Shown piece after piece: positions 1 to 12,600 of a stretch of DNA of 64,000 bases. The number at the start of each line of letters is the position of its first letter. Positions within the stretch are counted from its first letter, which is position 1. Source of the stretch: Brasenia schreberi (taxonomy: Eukaryota > Streptophyta > Magnoliopsida > Nymphaeales > Cabombaceae); NCBI GenBank assembly GCA_036023115.1, contig JAYKKT010000064.1, positions 2,103,501 to 2,167,500 on the forward strand, in the 5' to 3' direction. The notes under the pieces are model-generated. The model saw only the letters and a list, made by a program, of their open reading frames with translations. It was not told where the DNA came from and made no database searches. The position numbers were made by a program, and so were the translations under genes.

Positions 1-3000
1 TTCCTTGACCTTGTCCGCAGTAGCACTTTCCCTGTTTAAGAAAGTAAAAAATTTAATATAATTCAACACACAATAGTTTACAACAACGAAATGGGAAGAA
101 CACAATCATTACACTGTGCAAGTTCATAGACACCATGAAAAAGAACATAATTTAACAGATCAAAATTACAGTGGTAAAAAGTTGGTAAGAACAAGCACAA
201 CGAGCAAAATCTCACCAGCCCCAACTGAAAAGTTGAAAATCAAGAGTTAGATACCCGAGGCGCTGATCTGGCTTCCGCCTACCCGGTGTAACAAAAAGAA
301 GAAAGTTTGTACACAGGCCACATGTCCCATGTCCAATTAATAATCATGGATCTAATTGACAAAAAGGCACAACCATGCCCACGATCATATAACCCTTCCA
401 TGAGACATCACTAGCTGCTTAGCAATTCCTTATGTAATGAGTTTCGGCATGAATGGCCATTCTAGTGTTATATGCAGTGTTGTTCGATGTGTATCGTATC
501 GTGTATTGTTTTGATCCACGATATGATACATATGGTTATGTATCACTTTATATTATTTTTTAATATTAAAAAAATTAAAAAAAATTAAGAAAAATCACGT
601 AAATTAAAAACAATTTATATAATACATAAGTTTGATACATATTCATCAATCACCATTCAATTTTCAATGTATAAAACCTTTAGGCAGTACATCTTTAGTA
701 AAATTACAATTTTAATAATTGAAAAAAGGATAACATTTATATATTGTAATCAGGATCAAACAAGTCCCCGTCTAGTATGGGAAAAGGCTTAGTTGTTGTT
801 GTTGTTGTTGTTGTTGTAATCAGGATCAACTAAATAATCTTCATTTTCTCCTCATTGTTCAATATTATCACCACCTTCAGCTTCAAAATCATCATCCCTT
901 TATGTGGTTGTGTACCTTCCAAATTAATTCATTGAATGTCTTCTTCATTTAGGAGTGTATTTGCTTCACTATATCCCATAATCTACTTCTCTAAAATATC
1001 AAAATTGTTCAGACTTATTGGATCAAATTGGTTCTCCTCCTTATTTAACTTTGTTAATTGCATGCAAGAAAGATAAGTAAATAATATTAATAATAAAATA
1101 AAATAAAATATTAAATTGAATACTTAATTACTAACTAACCATTTATTACCTTTGTCAGAGCCGCATGTTGTAACAGAAGAAAACTAGGTCATTGAGCTGC
1201 TTATGTTCCAACCTATTGCGCTTTTTTGTTTGAATATATTTAAATATACTCTAATTTCTTTTCCAACCAGTTACTATAGGTTTGACTTAGAACTCTTATT
1301 GCAAAATCTCTCAGGTTTGGACAATTACTTCAACATCTAATAGAAAAAAACAAACATAAAGAGTTATTTCACAATAAATATAAGAAACTTAAATATTACG
1401 ATAAATGGCTACAGACAAAATCTCTCTGGTTTTATGTGCATATTATTACTGTTGTTAATGGCTACAGACAAGTTTATGAAGTGAAGAATATTATCATAGA
1501 TCCTCGTCTCTCGATGTATAGCATAGGCTCTACTCTCATCAGAGATCAATCTGTTTATACAATCAATGATACCTCGATTAACCTCATCGTCCCTTTTAAA
1601 GCTTGCAGAATACCTAAATGTTGAATTTATGTAGTAGGTTGTTGCATGAATAGGTTTATGCAATTGATTATTTCATCCATTATTAATAATATTCCACACG
1701 GGCACATAATCTCTTTCTTCCATTAAAATTACTTCTAATAGCTTCAGTAGCTCTTTCTTCTATTAAAATTACTTCTAATACTTCCAATAGCTTCATTAGC
1801 CCTATCCATAGTTTCATAAAGATATCCCATAAATGACTTATTATCACTGTCAGTCACTCTCAAAACTTTGACTAAAGAATATGTGATCCTTAATAGTGTA
1901 ACGCACAAGTTCCAAAATGTACTCATAAAGACCGTTTTTGAAATCTCATTCAATTTTTTATTCCTTCTATTTTGAGGCAACTCTGCAAATTGTTGTTACT
2001 CATCTTAAAAAACATTTTCAAGGCTTGCTTTTATTTAACAATACTCTATACCAACAAGAAATTAGTTGCAAACCGAGTAACGGTTGTATGAAGGAGTTTT
2101 GCACCATTTATATATCTTCTCATCATACATAATACAAAAGCATGATTATAGATAAATTTTGTAATATCTTGACAACATTCATTGTTGCCTTCACCTCATT
2201 CATCTCTCCAATATCTTCTAGGATGAGATCTAGACAATGGGTTGCACATGATGTCAAATAAAAAGTCTCATAAGTATAAGGTAACTCCTTTCCAGTTGCT
2301 TTATAGTTAGTTGCATTATTTTTAATTAATTAAACTACATTCTCAAACTCAACCTCTAATATCACCGTATCAAATTCTTTCCTTACAACCTTTACAATAT
2401 GTCGTTCTTCTAACATGTATAAGGATCTCAAAAACATAAGTCATTTAAGACAATAAACAAGAAAGTTTAACAAAATCTTTCCTCGTTTATCTGTATATCT
2501 GTCTATCATGATAGCATATTCCGTCTCTTTCCATAACTATCTCAAAGTCAAACAATATTCTTTAACTTTAAGGACAATCTTATCAAATAATTTTCCTCTC
2601 AACTTTTGATAAGATGGCATCTTATACCCTAGACCAATATCAGCAATGCATTTGTCATTACTTCAAAATGAAAAGAATTTGTTGATTAAATGGAATGCAT
2701 GTATCATAAAATCATCTCTCCACTACAAGGTCTGTTTGCTCATGCAATTGCTCTGAAGCCATACTAGCATGAATTTCAGGTTGAAAATTAGGTACAGTAC
2801 TATGAGGAAAAAACGATTGTATGCCATAATAAGATCTTCCTCTATCTCTTCCTCTTATACAACTTGCAACCTCTTCAGTAACCCTCTTTCTCGTGGTTGG
2901 TGGTTAAGAACTACTACTATCAATCCGCGTCCTAGCATTAAAAAAGATGCTATCATCACCACCACCACCAAATCCAACATCCACGCATATTCTTTTTCTT

Positions 3001-4674
3001 ACCTCTTTTCAATTATATGTAAACATTGTCATTTAATAGATTCTAGCACTCTCCTAACTTAACCCATGCAAAGAGAAACCTCTTTCCTAATCCCTACTAA
3101 GTGATATTTCAAACAAGAAATTTCACCACTAATCATTCCCACAATAAACAATTTTGATTTTCAATATGTTCCTTCAACTGATGTCAGATCATCAAATCAA
3201 GTTTGAGAGTCTCTAAGACCCCTTCATGACATATTAGTTTAACACTTTAATTTTAATAAACCTGAAAATAAAAGTACTTCATAAATCCTCAATATTCACT
3301 TCATAAACCACCAAAACACTTAAATATACTATTATAGAGTGTCTCTCACTTACAAATACAATGAAAAGATATTCACACTTCATATATTATCATTAAAATA
3401 AATAAATAACATAAGAAAATACAAAATATATGAAGAAAAAAGTAAAAAAAAGTTATACCACAACCATGAGATCGTCGTTGTCACTACCGAAGTAATCATG
3501 GCATTGGAGAATCTTCATAACCATTGGAGATGCCTCACCCAAGCTGGAAGTCATGAACCACGGGGTTCTCTTACTAAATAATGGCATAGAATCAAATAAA
3601 TGTACGTATAAAGAAACATGACAGTAACAATTCTTGTCACATCCAAACTTCTAATGCATAACATCATTAATTGGAAAATACTTAAGATCTTTTTCTTCTT
3701 CATCATTGTCATCGTTATTGTTTGTTGTCGCAATTCATTAGCCCATTCTCTTTAACGTTCTTCTCTTGTTCCCCTCGTAAATTACAATTCTTCGATATAT
3801 ACACTTCTATTTGTGTTGGCACCAATTCTATCCTCTGAATGAATTTCACTGCAAGTAAAACTACCCAATAGAATTGCATAGGATAAGCATTTCGGTTGAA
3901 TATCAAATCGTATAAACTACACATTGTAGGGTACGCACAATAGGTGTTGTCCAGTAGCATTGTATGCCTTATGTATCGGTCAGATAAATTGCTTATAGAT
4001 TATTATTAACAATCAAATTTGCATTTGTTAGGAGAAAAAGCACTCCATTGGCATTTGTTTTCAAGGATAAAAGTGCTGAAAAAAAATTCATATTTGCAGG
4101 GCTGCCATCCTCTCCCTCCCTTCCTCTGCGTGTGGTGTGTGCATGTGCTCATGAAGGCTGTAGCAAATTAGCGTTAGATGAGAGGATCTAGTAACACCTT
4201 AGTGCGAAAAAAGAGACTACAAACACGAAATACGCTCAAACTTGACAGTCTTGATCTATGAGCCCCGAAACAGAATAATAAACCATCTCATAAGAAGTTA
4301 GACTATGTGGTTTCTTCCCATGAACAAGGGAATTCCTTTTCCCATGGTACTATGAAGACCAAATAAGTCTAGAAAGGTAGAAACAACTATGCAAGAAATT
4401 AACAAGGTTAGAATCCCACAGTTAGACTTTCTTATTCCGACACAATTCAATCGTGAACTGGTTTATTTCAAATCAAAATCAAAATTCTTACTTACCGAAC
4501 TCCAAGAATAAGAGCAGCTTCCCTTCTTGTCATGGTAGGTTGGAATCCTCCTTCATAAAACTTCCGCATCCGAGGTACATATGGCCTTGCTTTAAATGCA
4601 TGCCATGCTTGGATTCCATATCTGCTGGCAAGAGCAACGGCTGCTACAGCAGCCCCTGCAATAATAGGTGTAGC
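1..4674 (-). CDS. TIM14: TIM14/PAM18 J-like import co-chaperone, 5' part, two exons, 3' end outside window
   Basis: Exons are 4674..4496 (59 codons plus 2 nt) and 31..1, which continues past the window edge. The translation starts ATPIIAGAAVAAVALASRYG, has the signature KFYEGGFQPTMTRREAALILG, and runs across the splice into R-ESATADKVKE. This matches plant TIM14. In that family the protein is an inner-membrane J-domain partner of mtHsp70 in the TIM23 import motor. The N-terminal segment is the single membrane anchor; the HPD motif would lie outside the window. The acceptor (cag) directly precedes GCT ACA CCT, so the initiating ATG must be the last codon of an upstream exon; a candidate is at 6756-6758. 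The donor is cg|gtaag and the acceptor cag|gg. The intron 32-4495 is 4,464 bp and carries an hAT transposon remnant, an RTE tail and a SINE-like fragment, yet the frame joins exactly across it. A nuclear gene is expected. Identity is strong despite the short visible part. Confidence 0.86.
235..290 (+). repeat. SINE-like fragment (tRNA-related, degenerate)
   Basis: The sequence GAGTTAGATACCCGAGG followed by a CTGATCTGGCTTCCGCCTA-like stretch resembles the B-box and post-B-box segment of Au-type plant SINEs. Similar pieces occur at 37,135, 50,905, 41,400 and, on the minus strand, 20,095-20,010. It is short and diverged, so assignment is tentative. Confidence 0.3.
745..829 (+). mobile_element. 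Minute 5'-truncated RTE LINE tail with 15-bp target site duplication
   Basis: The insertion at 760-814 holds only the last ~30 bp of the RTE element (CCCCGTCTAGTATGGGAAAAGG then CTTA) plus a (GTT)n tail. It is flanked by TGTAATCAGGATCAA at 745-759 and again at 815-829. The same 3' end occurs at 63,466-63,508. It lies inside the hAT remnant, so it is younger than that element. Confidence 0.85.
1150..3240 (-). pseudogene. hAT transposase pseudogene (BED finger, DUF659, hAT dimerisation)
   Basis: Reading the minus strand downward: 3,240-3,060 resembles a BED zinc finger (...GEISCLKYHLVGIRKEV-like, with stops). 2,760-2,640 encodes FYDTCIPFN. 2,520-2,420 encodes DRYTDKRGKILLNFLVYC, the DUF659 'D-W/RYTD-RG--L-NFLV' block. 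2,270-2,050 encodes CATHCLDLILEDIGEMNEV. 1980-1744 encodes KVLRVTDSDNKSFMGYLYE. 1663-1560 encodes HKPIHATTYYINSTFRYS. 1310-1150 holds NRLEHKQLNDLVFFCYNMRL, typical of the C-terminal dimerisation domain. Stop codons and frameshifts interrupt it repeatedly, so it is non-functional. Domain order is that of plant hAT transposases with DUF659. Confidence 0.78.
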
Positions 4675-6755
4675 CTGATTCGAGAAAAAATTTGTAATGA
4701 TTTAATGACATGGAGTGGAAATGACCAGAAGTAGAAGCAACCCAAATAAAAGTAGAAAATAATTTATGAACCACATGTTTGACAAAAATGACAACTCTTT
4801 GTGGAAAACATCCCAAGATAGAAATAAGACCTTTTTGACCAATGTTGTAAAAAGTTTATTAGTGCCTATATTGTACTGAGAACCAATATGCTCGTATCGT
4901 ATGATATGGTGCAAATTTTCTAATTTCTTGATAAAAAAAAAATTATTAATAAATCCAAAAAATACAAGAATTAAAATTAATGAACAAAACATATATAACA
5001 CAATCAACATTAAACAAAATTGAATCCAAAAGCTTGATTTGAAACAGATAATTCCTAATAAATGACTGTGACTTTATAAGAATATTTAGAGAGATTGTGG
5101 GAAAAGAACACTCTGAGGCTGCACATAACAAAGTTAAATAACATCTCATAACGAACAATCATTATCATCAAAGTGGATCAGTTTCAAAGAAGACAGCAGT
5201 CAATTTCTATCTAAGAAGGTCAAGGGCATTAGCCGTTTCACATTGTTTCCACCTTCTAATACAAGATCAAGCAATGTCTTTGTTTTTGTTACATAAAAAC
5301 ATGTTTTTTGTCTGATCCAGCAAAAGGGAACAAAGGGCATAATAGTGCAGAGTTCCTACTTGTTAAACATTTTCAAAATTATAAAACATATACAGTTATA
5401 TGTATAAAAACACGTTACTATTTGTTGAATTTTTCCGAAAAGCCAAAGCTCATATTTAAACAAACACATGTTACTTCCAAGGATTTGTGATTTGCATAAG
5501 CTAAGGAAAAAAAAACTCTCTCAAGTCTATAAGAGCATAAAAGTGCCTCTTTAGCAGGAAATTGTAGTCTTTGACACAAGGCAGCTAATGGTCGTGCGCT
5601 TCACATTGAATTGCCTGCGCTTGAGGGTGGATGTCAATACTAATTTCTTTTGAATTAGGAGATACTTTCTTTAAGTGATTTTGGAGATGAAATTTGTGCT
5701 TTTTAGACACCCTTGATTAGTACATGCGATCCATAAGAGATAATTTTTATCTATTTGAAATCTTCTTAAGGATATGATGATTGATATTACCAAAGTTACA
5801 TATTTTCTTAATTTCTCTTGATGTGATTGTTGGAATTATAGGAGCATTAGCGCAAAATATGGAGGAAATGGTAGAAGCCAGAAAGGGGAAAAAGTTGTAT
5901 TGTTGCGATGGTTAGTTTAGAGAGACATTAACATCAGCATCCTTTTTCAAGATGCAAATATTGTTTTCTCATTGAATATAGTTTTGTGTTTGTTCGAAAA
6001 TGTATAAATGTCTGCCTGGATTAATGAGGACAAGATCAAGGAACACGTTGGAGGGTTCAGTAAGACTGGCAAATTTAAGAGGCTTCTCAAATCTGATCAT
6101 ACTGTAGCATCTTAAAGCTTGAGGAGAAGTTTGTCAAGTGAGCTCCATAGCTCCTAAGCGCAGCATAAAGGGAAGATGTAAAAAAATGGGTACTATATGA
6201 TAGCTTGAAGTAGTGCAAGTCAAAGATTTGGTAGATTACTATAATATCACTGTTGAAATGGTAGTTTACATCGAAAAAAGGGGATCTTTGCTTAAGTTTT
6301 TAGATCTCTCTGTGTTGGTCGTCTGACGTGTTTATCCCTCAACCTCTATACAGTTTTTCATTGGTCCTGTGGTGAAACCGCCTCTACCTACTTTACTAAA
6401 TGAAGTCTCAGAGACGAACTTGAGAAATAACAATGACATGATTTTTAATGGAGAAAAAAGGACCGAACCTTAAAGGTTTGGATTCCTTGTAACCTATCCA
6501 CAACCTTCAAACAATAAATGCATGAAACGAGAGAACAAGCAAGCATAGAATCGTTCAAAGAAAGAACGCACGAATTAAAATCTTTGGGGCACAAAGATCA
6601 CTCTTGGATGAATGGAGAAAGAAAACATTCTCTCGTTCTCCTTATAACCGAAGAACTCAATATTTTGATTACTCCCCCTTGCGATTTTTGACAATAAAGG
6701 GACTTTCAAGCAATGGGGAATCCAGAATCATCAACAAATAGGATGAAGAATTTAC
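4675..6755 (-). other. Proposed TIM14 intron 1
   Basis: No gene was recognised here. From 4837 there is a sequence like the left end of the second hAT copy (58,634): both start CCAATGTT-taaaaa and share an AATTAAAATTAATGAACAAAAC stretch at 4971-4991 and 58,760-58,780. The rest is AT-rich and without structure I can name. Confidence 0.35.
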
Positions 6756-6928
6756 CATGCCGGAATACGACCTCCCAATTTGATCACCAATCACTACCGA
6801 CAACGGAAAATAATAGAGGTGGGTATTCGCCCTTCCGGTCCGCTGAGTATTGGTCTCCGCTCTTTTCTGTTCTTCCTTTTTCTTATGCTCTGTTTCCGCG
6901 GCACCAACTACAAAATACGGGTTATATA
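6756..6928 (-). promoter_or_regulatory. Candidate TIM14 TATA box, 5' UTR and ATG-only coding exon
   Basis: On the minus strand a TATATAA box lies at 6928-6922. About 140-170 bp downstream is ATG at 6758-6756, followed immediately by gtaaa. Splicing ATG to the acceptor before 4674 would give M-ATPIIAG, the expected TIM14 N-terminus. The intron would be 4675-6755 (2,081 bp). This is inference from spacing and frame only; no transcript was available. Confidence 0.4.
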
Positions 6929-7818
6929 AGCTCGGAATCGTCTTTCTTGCACAGTCGGCAAGCGCTTCTCTTCCATCCCAAGCTTTGGATTTCTCATCGC
7001 GGGGAAACTTTGGCCTTATGGACCGGATTTGGGTAGGATGTAACCGATCCGTTTCATATAGAGAGAGAGGGGGGGAGGATGAAAACCAACTTTAACCATT
7101 AAAATTTAAGGACATGGATGAGTAAGATTGAAAAATAAAAGGTGAGAACTTAGATAAGAGAGCAATCAAGTACTAACCAAAAAGTGTACATACTTTTTCA
7201 TTTTTTAAATTTTAATTTTAATTACTCATGACTCTTGATCGATAATTGGGATTGAGTTAAATAAAATTTGTATATGTGATTTGTATCTTCTAACTTTATA
7301 TATATAGTACATGAGGTTTGAATTACTTTACACTTAATGTACATGATAGATTAAATACAAATATAATAATATAATAATATTTTAAATTTAAATATTTATC
7401 ATTGATTTCAAAATTCAAATATAAAAAAATATTTATGCAAGATTTATACACCGAAAAACATTATGTTAAGCACTATATATCCACACACCATATTTTCCTG
7501 CTTGAATCACCCTCCACCACTATCAATAACTTTCCTTTACTTCCTCTTCTCACCTTTTACAGTAATATGAGTTGGGCGATGGATGCCACCACCATTCACC
7601 AACCTTTGCATGTTATCCTTGGTTGGGATCAATTGATATTTTAAATCAACGGTATATTCAAATTACTTTGCATTTAATGGACCTATGCACATTAAATGTA
7701 AGTACATAGATACAACATTATATTTGATTTGAACCTCTATTGTTGATCTCAAAGATCAAATCGTGAAGATGTTTGTCTAAGATTATGCACCAAACACTAC
7801 TATGTCGCTAAGACTCCT

Positions 7819-7820
<2 letters not shown>

Positions 7821-7876
<56 letters not shown>
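7821..7876. repeat. Compound microsatellite (AT)15(AG)13
   Basis: An uninterrupted AT run is followed directly by an AG run. A second, shorter TA/GA junction lies at about 7,922-7,938. Confidence 0.95.
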
Positions 7877-7877
<1 letters not shown>

Positions 7878-8326
7878 AGCTAGTATATGTGAGTTATACT
7901 TAGGTGTTAATATATCTCATGTATATATATAGAGAGAGTGGTATGCAATCGAGTCCATGCTTAAATCAACTCGAACATCTCTACCATCTTATCGACACAA
8001 TCAATGGTAGAGATTTGAGATAAAAAAGTGGATTGTACCATTATGCATTAAACATGAACATGAAAAATAAAATGTTACAAATTGCTTTTGAATTTAAGTT
8101 TCTATCGTTGATTATGTTGAGCAGATGATGAAAATGTTTAACAAGATTTAAGCACGAATAGAGATTGAGCACAAACCACTATTTATTTATTGAATTCAAG
8201 TATGTTTGTAAAAGTATATTCTTACCTTTTTTAATTCAGATTTCAATAATCAATCTTTAAAATTGGTTGATTAAGATTTATTTTATACAGTAGCACTTAA
8301 TGTAATAACATATACAAGGTTTTTTT

Positions 8327-8327
<1 letters not shown>

Positions 8328-8386
<59 letters not shown>
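8328..8386. repeat. Compound microsatellite (CT)n(TA)n
   Basis: A CT run to about 8,349 continues into TA repeats to 8,386. This is the same TA/GA junction type as at 7,821, in opposite orientation. Confidence 0.95.
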
Positions 8387-8389
<3 letters not shown>

Positions 8390-9612
8390 GTTAATATACC
8401 AAACAAATTTCAACCATCTAATCCAAATAATTAATGGATGGTTGATATCTAAATTTAAAAAATATATATATATTTGAACTTTTAAAAGTATGCTTAATCA
8501 AAAAAGCACTTTTTTTTGAAGTTTTTCAAATTAAATGGTTGAGATTTCTTTACATTACTGATGTGATGCTACTAGCATGCACTACATATGTACATATATA
8601 GTGTTCAAATATGGTTTGGCAGGTCTAAGACCCTAACCTCCTTTGATCCATGATTTTGTTGCAATTCAACCTATGATAGAACTGAACCGGATTCGACTCA
8701 TATGTGAGCCCACTCTTTGTACGAAAACCATGTTTTTACACAACCAAGTAGGGCCTGCTACATGGTATCATAATCATTAAGTCTGATTTGCGTCATATTA
8801 GCATGTTTTAAGTCAAAAAGCAAGATAGTGCTTTATGTTTTCCTATAATACTTTTGAACTCACTTTTTTTTATGCTAAATGTTGACCTCTCATTGAATTT
8901 GCTATTGGTGCAAGACATATTTTGTCCAATAACTTCGTTAATCTTTCCGTCGATATTAATACCATGAATAAATCAGGACAGAACAGTAAAACCCAGTGTT
9001 TCTTTCTAAACATCAAAGCAGGAAGAACTGTTTTGTTCATTTTATCTGCAAAGTCGCTCCTTTAAAGTTTCAACCTTGTTTTCACTCCAATGCATGCCCG
9101 CTACAAAGTCTTGCAGAAAGCATGATCCCAAACATTCTTCCATTAAGCTGATCGTGGCCCAGCCATCCAAGTCAATAATGAATTTAGGTTTCATGCTACA
9201 CATGTCATGATCTTGTGACAACCATTATTCTCTTGATTCCAAAATGAAGAACCCTCGAGTCTCAATCAATATTTCTCACATTAAGTGGAACTGGCTGCAT
9301 GGATTCTTGATCATCACTCAGCACGAGAAGAGACGACAGAGGAAAGTTAACAGACAAATATGAAGCTTCATTCTCTGTTAAAGAATGTATCAATCACAAT
9401 GATCACAAACAAACATGGAGGCAATAAAACAAAGCCCAAACAACCAATTTCAAATAAAATAACTTCAAACAGATTGAGAAGAGGATTGCAATCAAGAGCG
9501 TAAGAATTCACATATTGTTTCTTTCTGGTTTCCTTTTCATCCTTCTAGCTTGTAGCTACCTGCAGCTTCCACTGCTGAAAGCAGGCTCTGAATGAACTTC
9601 AACATCTCTTAA

Positions 9613-12600
9613 TTAGCTTCCCACCTTGCCATGGCCCGAAAGGCGTCGGTCCGCAGGCGAGGATGCAGTGCTATAGACCCCAGGACCTGAAAATGATAGT
9701 CTCTTCTTCGCAGAAGTGCCCGAAGTTCTCTCTGCTATGTCATGCTTATTCCCTGGTGGGCTGCCCAAGTTAGACTTGGCTCTTGTTGATTTAGCATGTA
9801 GCGAGGAACTGCGTATGATGGGCAAGCTTGCAAAGCTTTCGTCATCTCTAATGGAGAGACTGGTTGAACTAAGTCGCCGGTTTCGCTGAGAGTTCACGCT
9901 GATCGTGCTCCTTGAGTCTTCATCAATACTGTGACCGGGCAACCTTGGCTTTCTACTTATAGTAGAATTTCCGGCTACTGATGAAGGCCTTGGTGGTGTG
10001 CAAGGAGGCAACCCCTTGGTGGTTCGAACCGGTTTCGCCGCCACAAGTGATGGCTTCTCGCGGCTAGCATAAGACTTGGTGATCTGTCCAGCATTGTGAG
10101 TAGCAATTCTCACAGATGCTGCATCGGACTGATCTACAACACTACGGTTCTCCCATGGCCTTGCAGCCATCCAACGTTCCAACCAATTCCATCCCCAGTT
10201 CGGGTTGCTCAGGTCGAGAGGCATGGGGTTTGCCGATTTAGTTGAATGCCTCCATTGTTGCTGTGAATTTCTCAGTAATTAGCAAGCTTTAATTACCAGA
10301 ACGTGAGCAAAACAATGATCAAAAGCTGTACCTGACGAGAAAATGCGTACGCCATCGCCCTCTCCCTTCTAATAGAAGCCTCTTGTCTGTGCATTAAGCT
10401 GGCATTCATTTGGTCCTTGGACTTGACGCTGTCATCCCAACCTTCACCTATCTGTCATAACTTTTGTTCATCAGTAAGAAAACCCACATAATGAATCATC
10501 TTAGCAGAACAATCATAAACTTAACAAACATGGTTGTCAACATAATAGCAGCATAATGACATTTTTATGGAAAAAGATAAGAAAATTCCGGTTTCTAATG
10601 ATGATAATGGAACGTGACAGTATTTCTTTTGTTACGATAAGAAGGCTGAAGACAGGGATGCACGACCCGATAGCAAAATGCTATCTGTTTTCAGATTAGA
10701 TTGTTGCAAACTTTGAAACACACACACACAGATTAAATCACTATTGAGATTGATCTTGTGCTATATTAGCATATATCTCAAAAAATAAAGATCAAAACCG
10801 TTTGATTCGTTGTATCAAGCTTGCAGTACCAAAAGTACAGGTTCTGTCCTCCTGCTTTTTCATTAAAAAGAGCCTGTACATCTCATTTTGCACATTGTTT
10901 TACGGGACTGCGTATGTGTGACTGGCAGCGTGTACCCAATTTTTTGTGGCCCCGGATAGCTGGCACCATGTATCAAACATGCTATATTTACAGGAGCAAA
11001 ATTCATGATCATCACAGAACAGACATTAATCCATTCTCTTTCTCGACATAGGAAACTGAAAACTTACCAAGGGCTTCAAACCCTCGAGTTCCTTTTGTTG
11101 TTTTAGTAGCAGTTGTTGTTGCAGAGCTTGGTTCTCCTCTGACATATTGATCCTTCGGGAACGAACCTGGGACTGGACCCTGGACGCCTCCTGAACACAT
11201 CGGAGTGCCGCCGCAGCTTGACGCTTAGCAGCACTTCCTTCAATGAGTGATTTCAACCTCTCGAGTCCTCTCAAAGCCCGCAGAGCCCTCCTTGCCTGGC
11301 ATGTTAAATTCTACGTATATCATTTACATCAACGTATATAATTGTAGTGACAAGGTAGATGATCAGAATGCAAATTGGACAAAATGAATTTACGATTATG
11401 AGGACACTGACGAGTTGATTAGTGACAAATCGATGAAACTCCACATGATAATATTGACACCGAGGTAGTTTACGTTGCGGTAAACCAAATGATTTTATCC
11501 CTCCATCGATTCTATCTAGGAACTTGATTCTGGCTACAGCGAAAGGAAAAAAGGATGGTCACAAACCAGGTATCCTCTAAATACGGATTGAATCTTGATT
11601 GCTGCCCGGTCTTCCTTGGATTTCCCCTGGAGCATAGGAATCGCCGCCGTTGCTAGCCTAACGACATCTGCTGCTGCCTGAGCCGCAGCAGCGGCAGCCT
11701 CGGCGGCAACAGCCGTCGCAATAGCAACAGAATAGGCATGCTTGCTTTGTTGGTCCCCTGTTTCAGCCAATCTGGATTCCTTTATACGGAAAGGTGGTAG
11801 AAATGCGATTTCAGACAGCTTTGCTTCTTTGGTGGGTGCTGGGATGGTTTGGGCAACCGTTGCACCTTTTGTAGGCGACGATATGGTCCCCAAAATCCTC
11901 TCTTCTGTGGTGGGTGACATAGCCCCCGATACATTTTCTGCAAGCGTTTCTTCTCTGACGGGTGTCAAGACTGTTTCAGAATTATTTGCTTCTTTGATCT
12001 GTTCCTCGACAGTTTCAAAAATCCTCCCGTCTTTAATGGCTGCCGAGGCAGATTCGGCGAGCTTTGCTTCTTTGATCGGTGACGAGACGGATACAGGAAG
12101 CTTTGCTTCTGTGGTAGGCGCCGAGACGGATTTAGGAAGCTTTGGTTGGGTGATAGGCTCAGACACGGATTCAGGAGGCTTTGATTGTGTTACAGACGGG
12201 GAGACTGATTCGGTATCAGCAAACATTACTTCTTTGGTCAGCACATGGATGGTTTCAGCCAGCTTTGCTTCTTTAGTCAGTACAGTGACCGTTTCCTCCT
12301 CTGGGGAAGATGAAGTTCCTCGGCACATCCATTTTGATCTTGGGGCTTGCTGATACAAAGAACACCAGCTATGTGACAATTTCCAATGTGAAAGATTTCT
12401 CAAAAGGTCTGAGAGAGAGAGAGAGAGAGAGAGAGAATGTTCTATTCAAGAACTTGGCAGCATGGATTCAAAAGGTATATTCGTACGATTGAGTTTATGA
12501 TGATGGGAACGTTGGAGATTGGTTAATTTTCATGCATGGCAATGATGAGAGAGAGAGACCTCGTGTTTCTTCTGGTGCCTAAAGGCCTTCTTAACAGCTC

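Larger units (their letters stand above)
475..3250 (-). mobile_element. hAT-superfamily DNA transposon remnant (copy 1) in TIM14 intron 2
   Basis: The left terminus at 475 reads CAGTGTTGTTCGATGTG, and the first roughly 250 bp match the inverted right end of the 981-bp element at 32,094-33,074. Both share a stretch with the words ATCAATCACCATT and TTTTCAATGTATAAAAC. The interior encodes a broken plant hAT transposase on the minus strand. The opposite terminal repeat was not found between 3,250 and 4,490, so the high-coordinate boundary is only where transposase similarity ends. Confidence 0.7.
7090..9612. other. Intergenic DNA between TIM14 and the IQD gene
   Basis: No gene was recognised. 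Contents are AT-rich sequence and compound microsatellites at 7,821-7,876 and 8,328-8,386. The IQD 3' UTR presumably occupies the last few hundred bases. Confidence 0.5.

Noticed and set aside
11742..12353. 203-codon open frame antisense to IQD exon 2
   Set aside because: Arises from the repetitive composition of the real coding strand; no independent signal.
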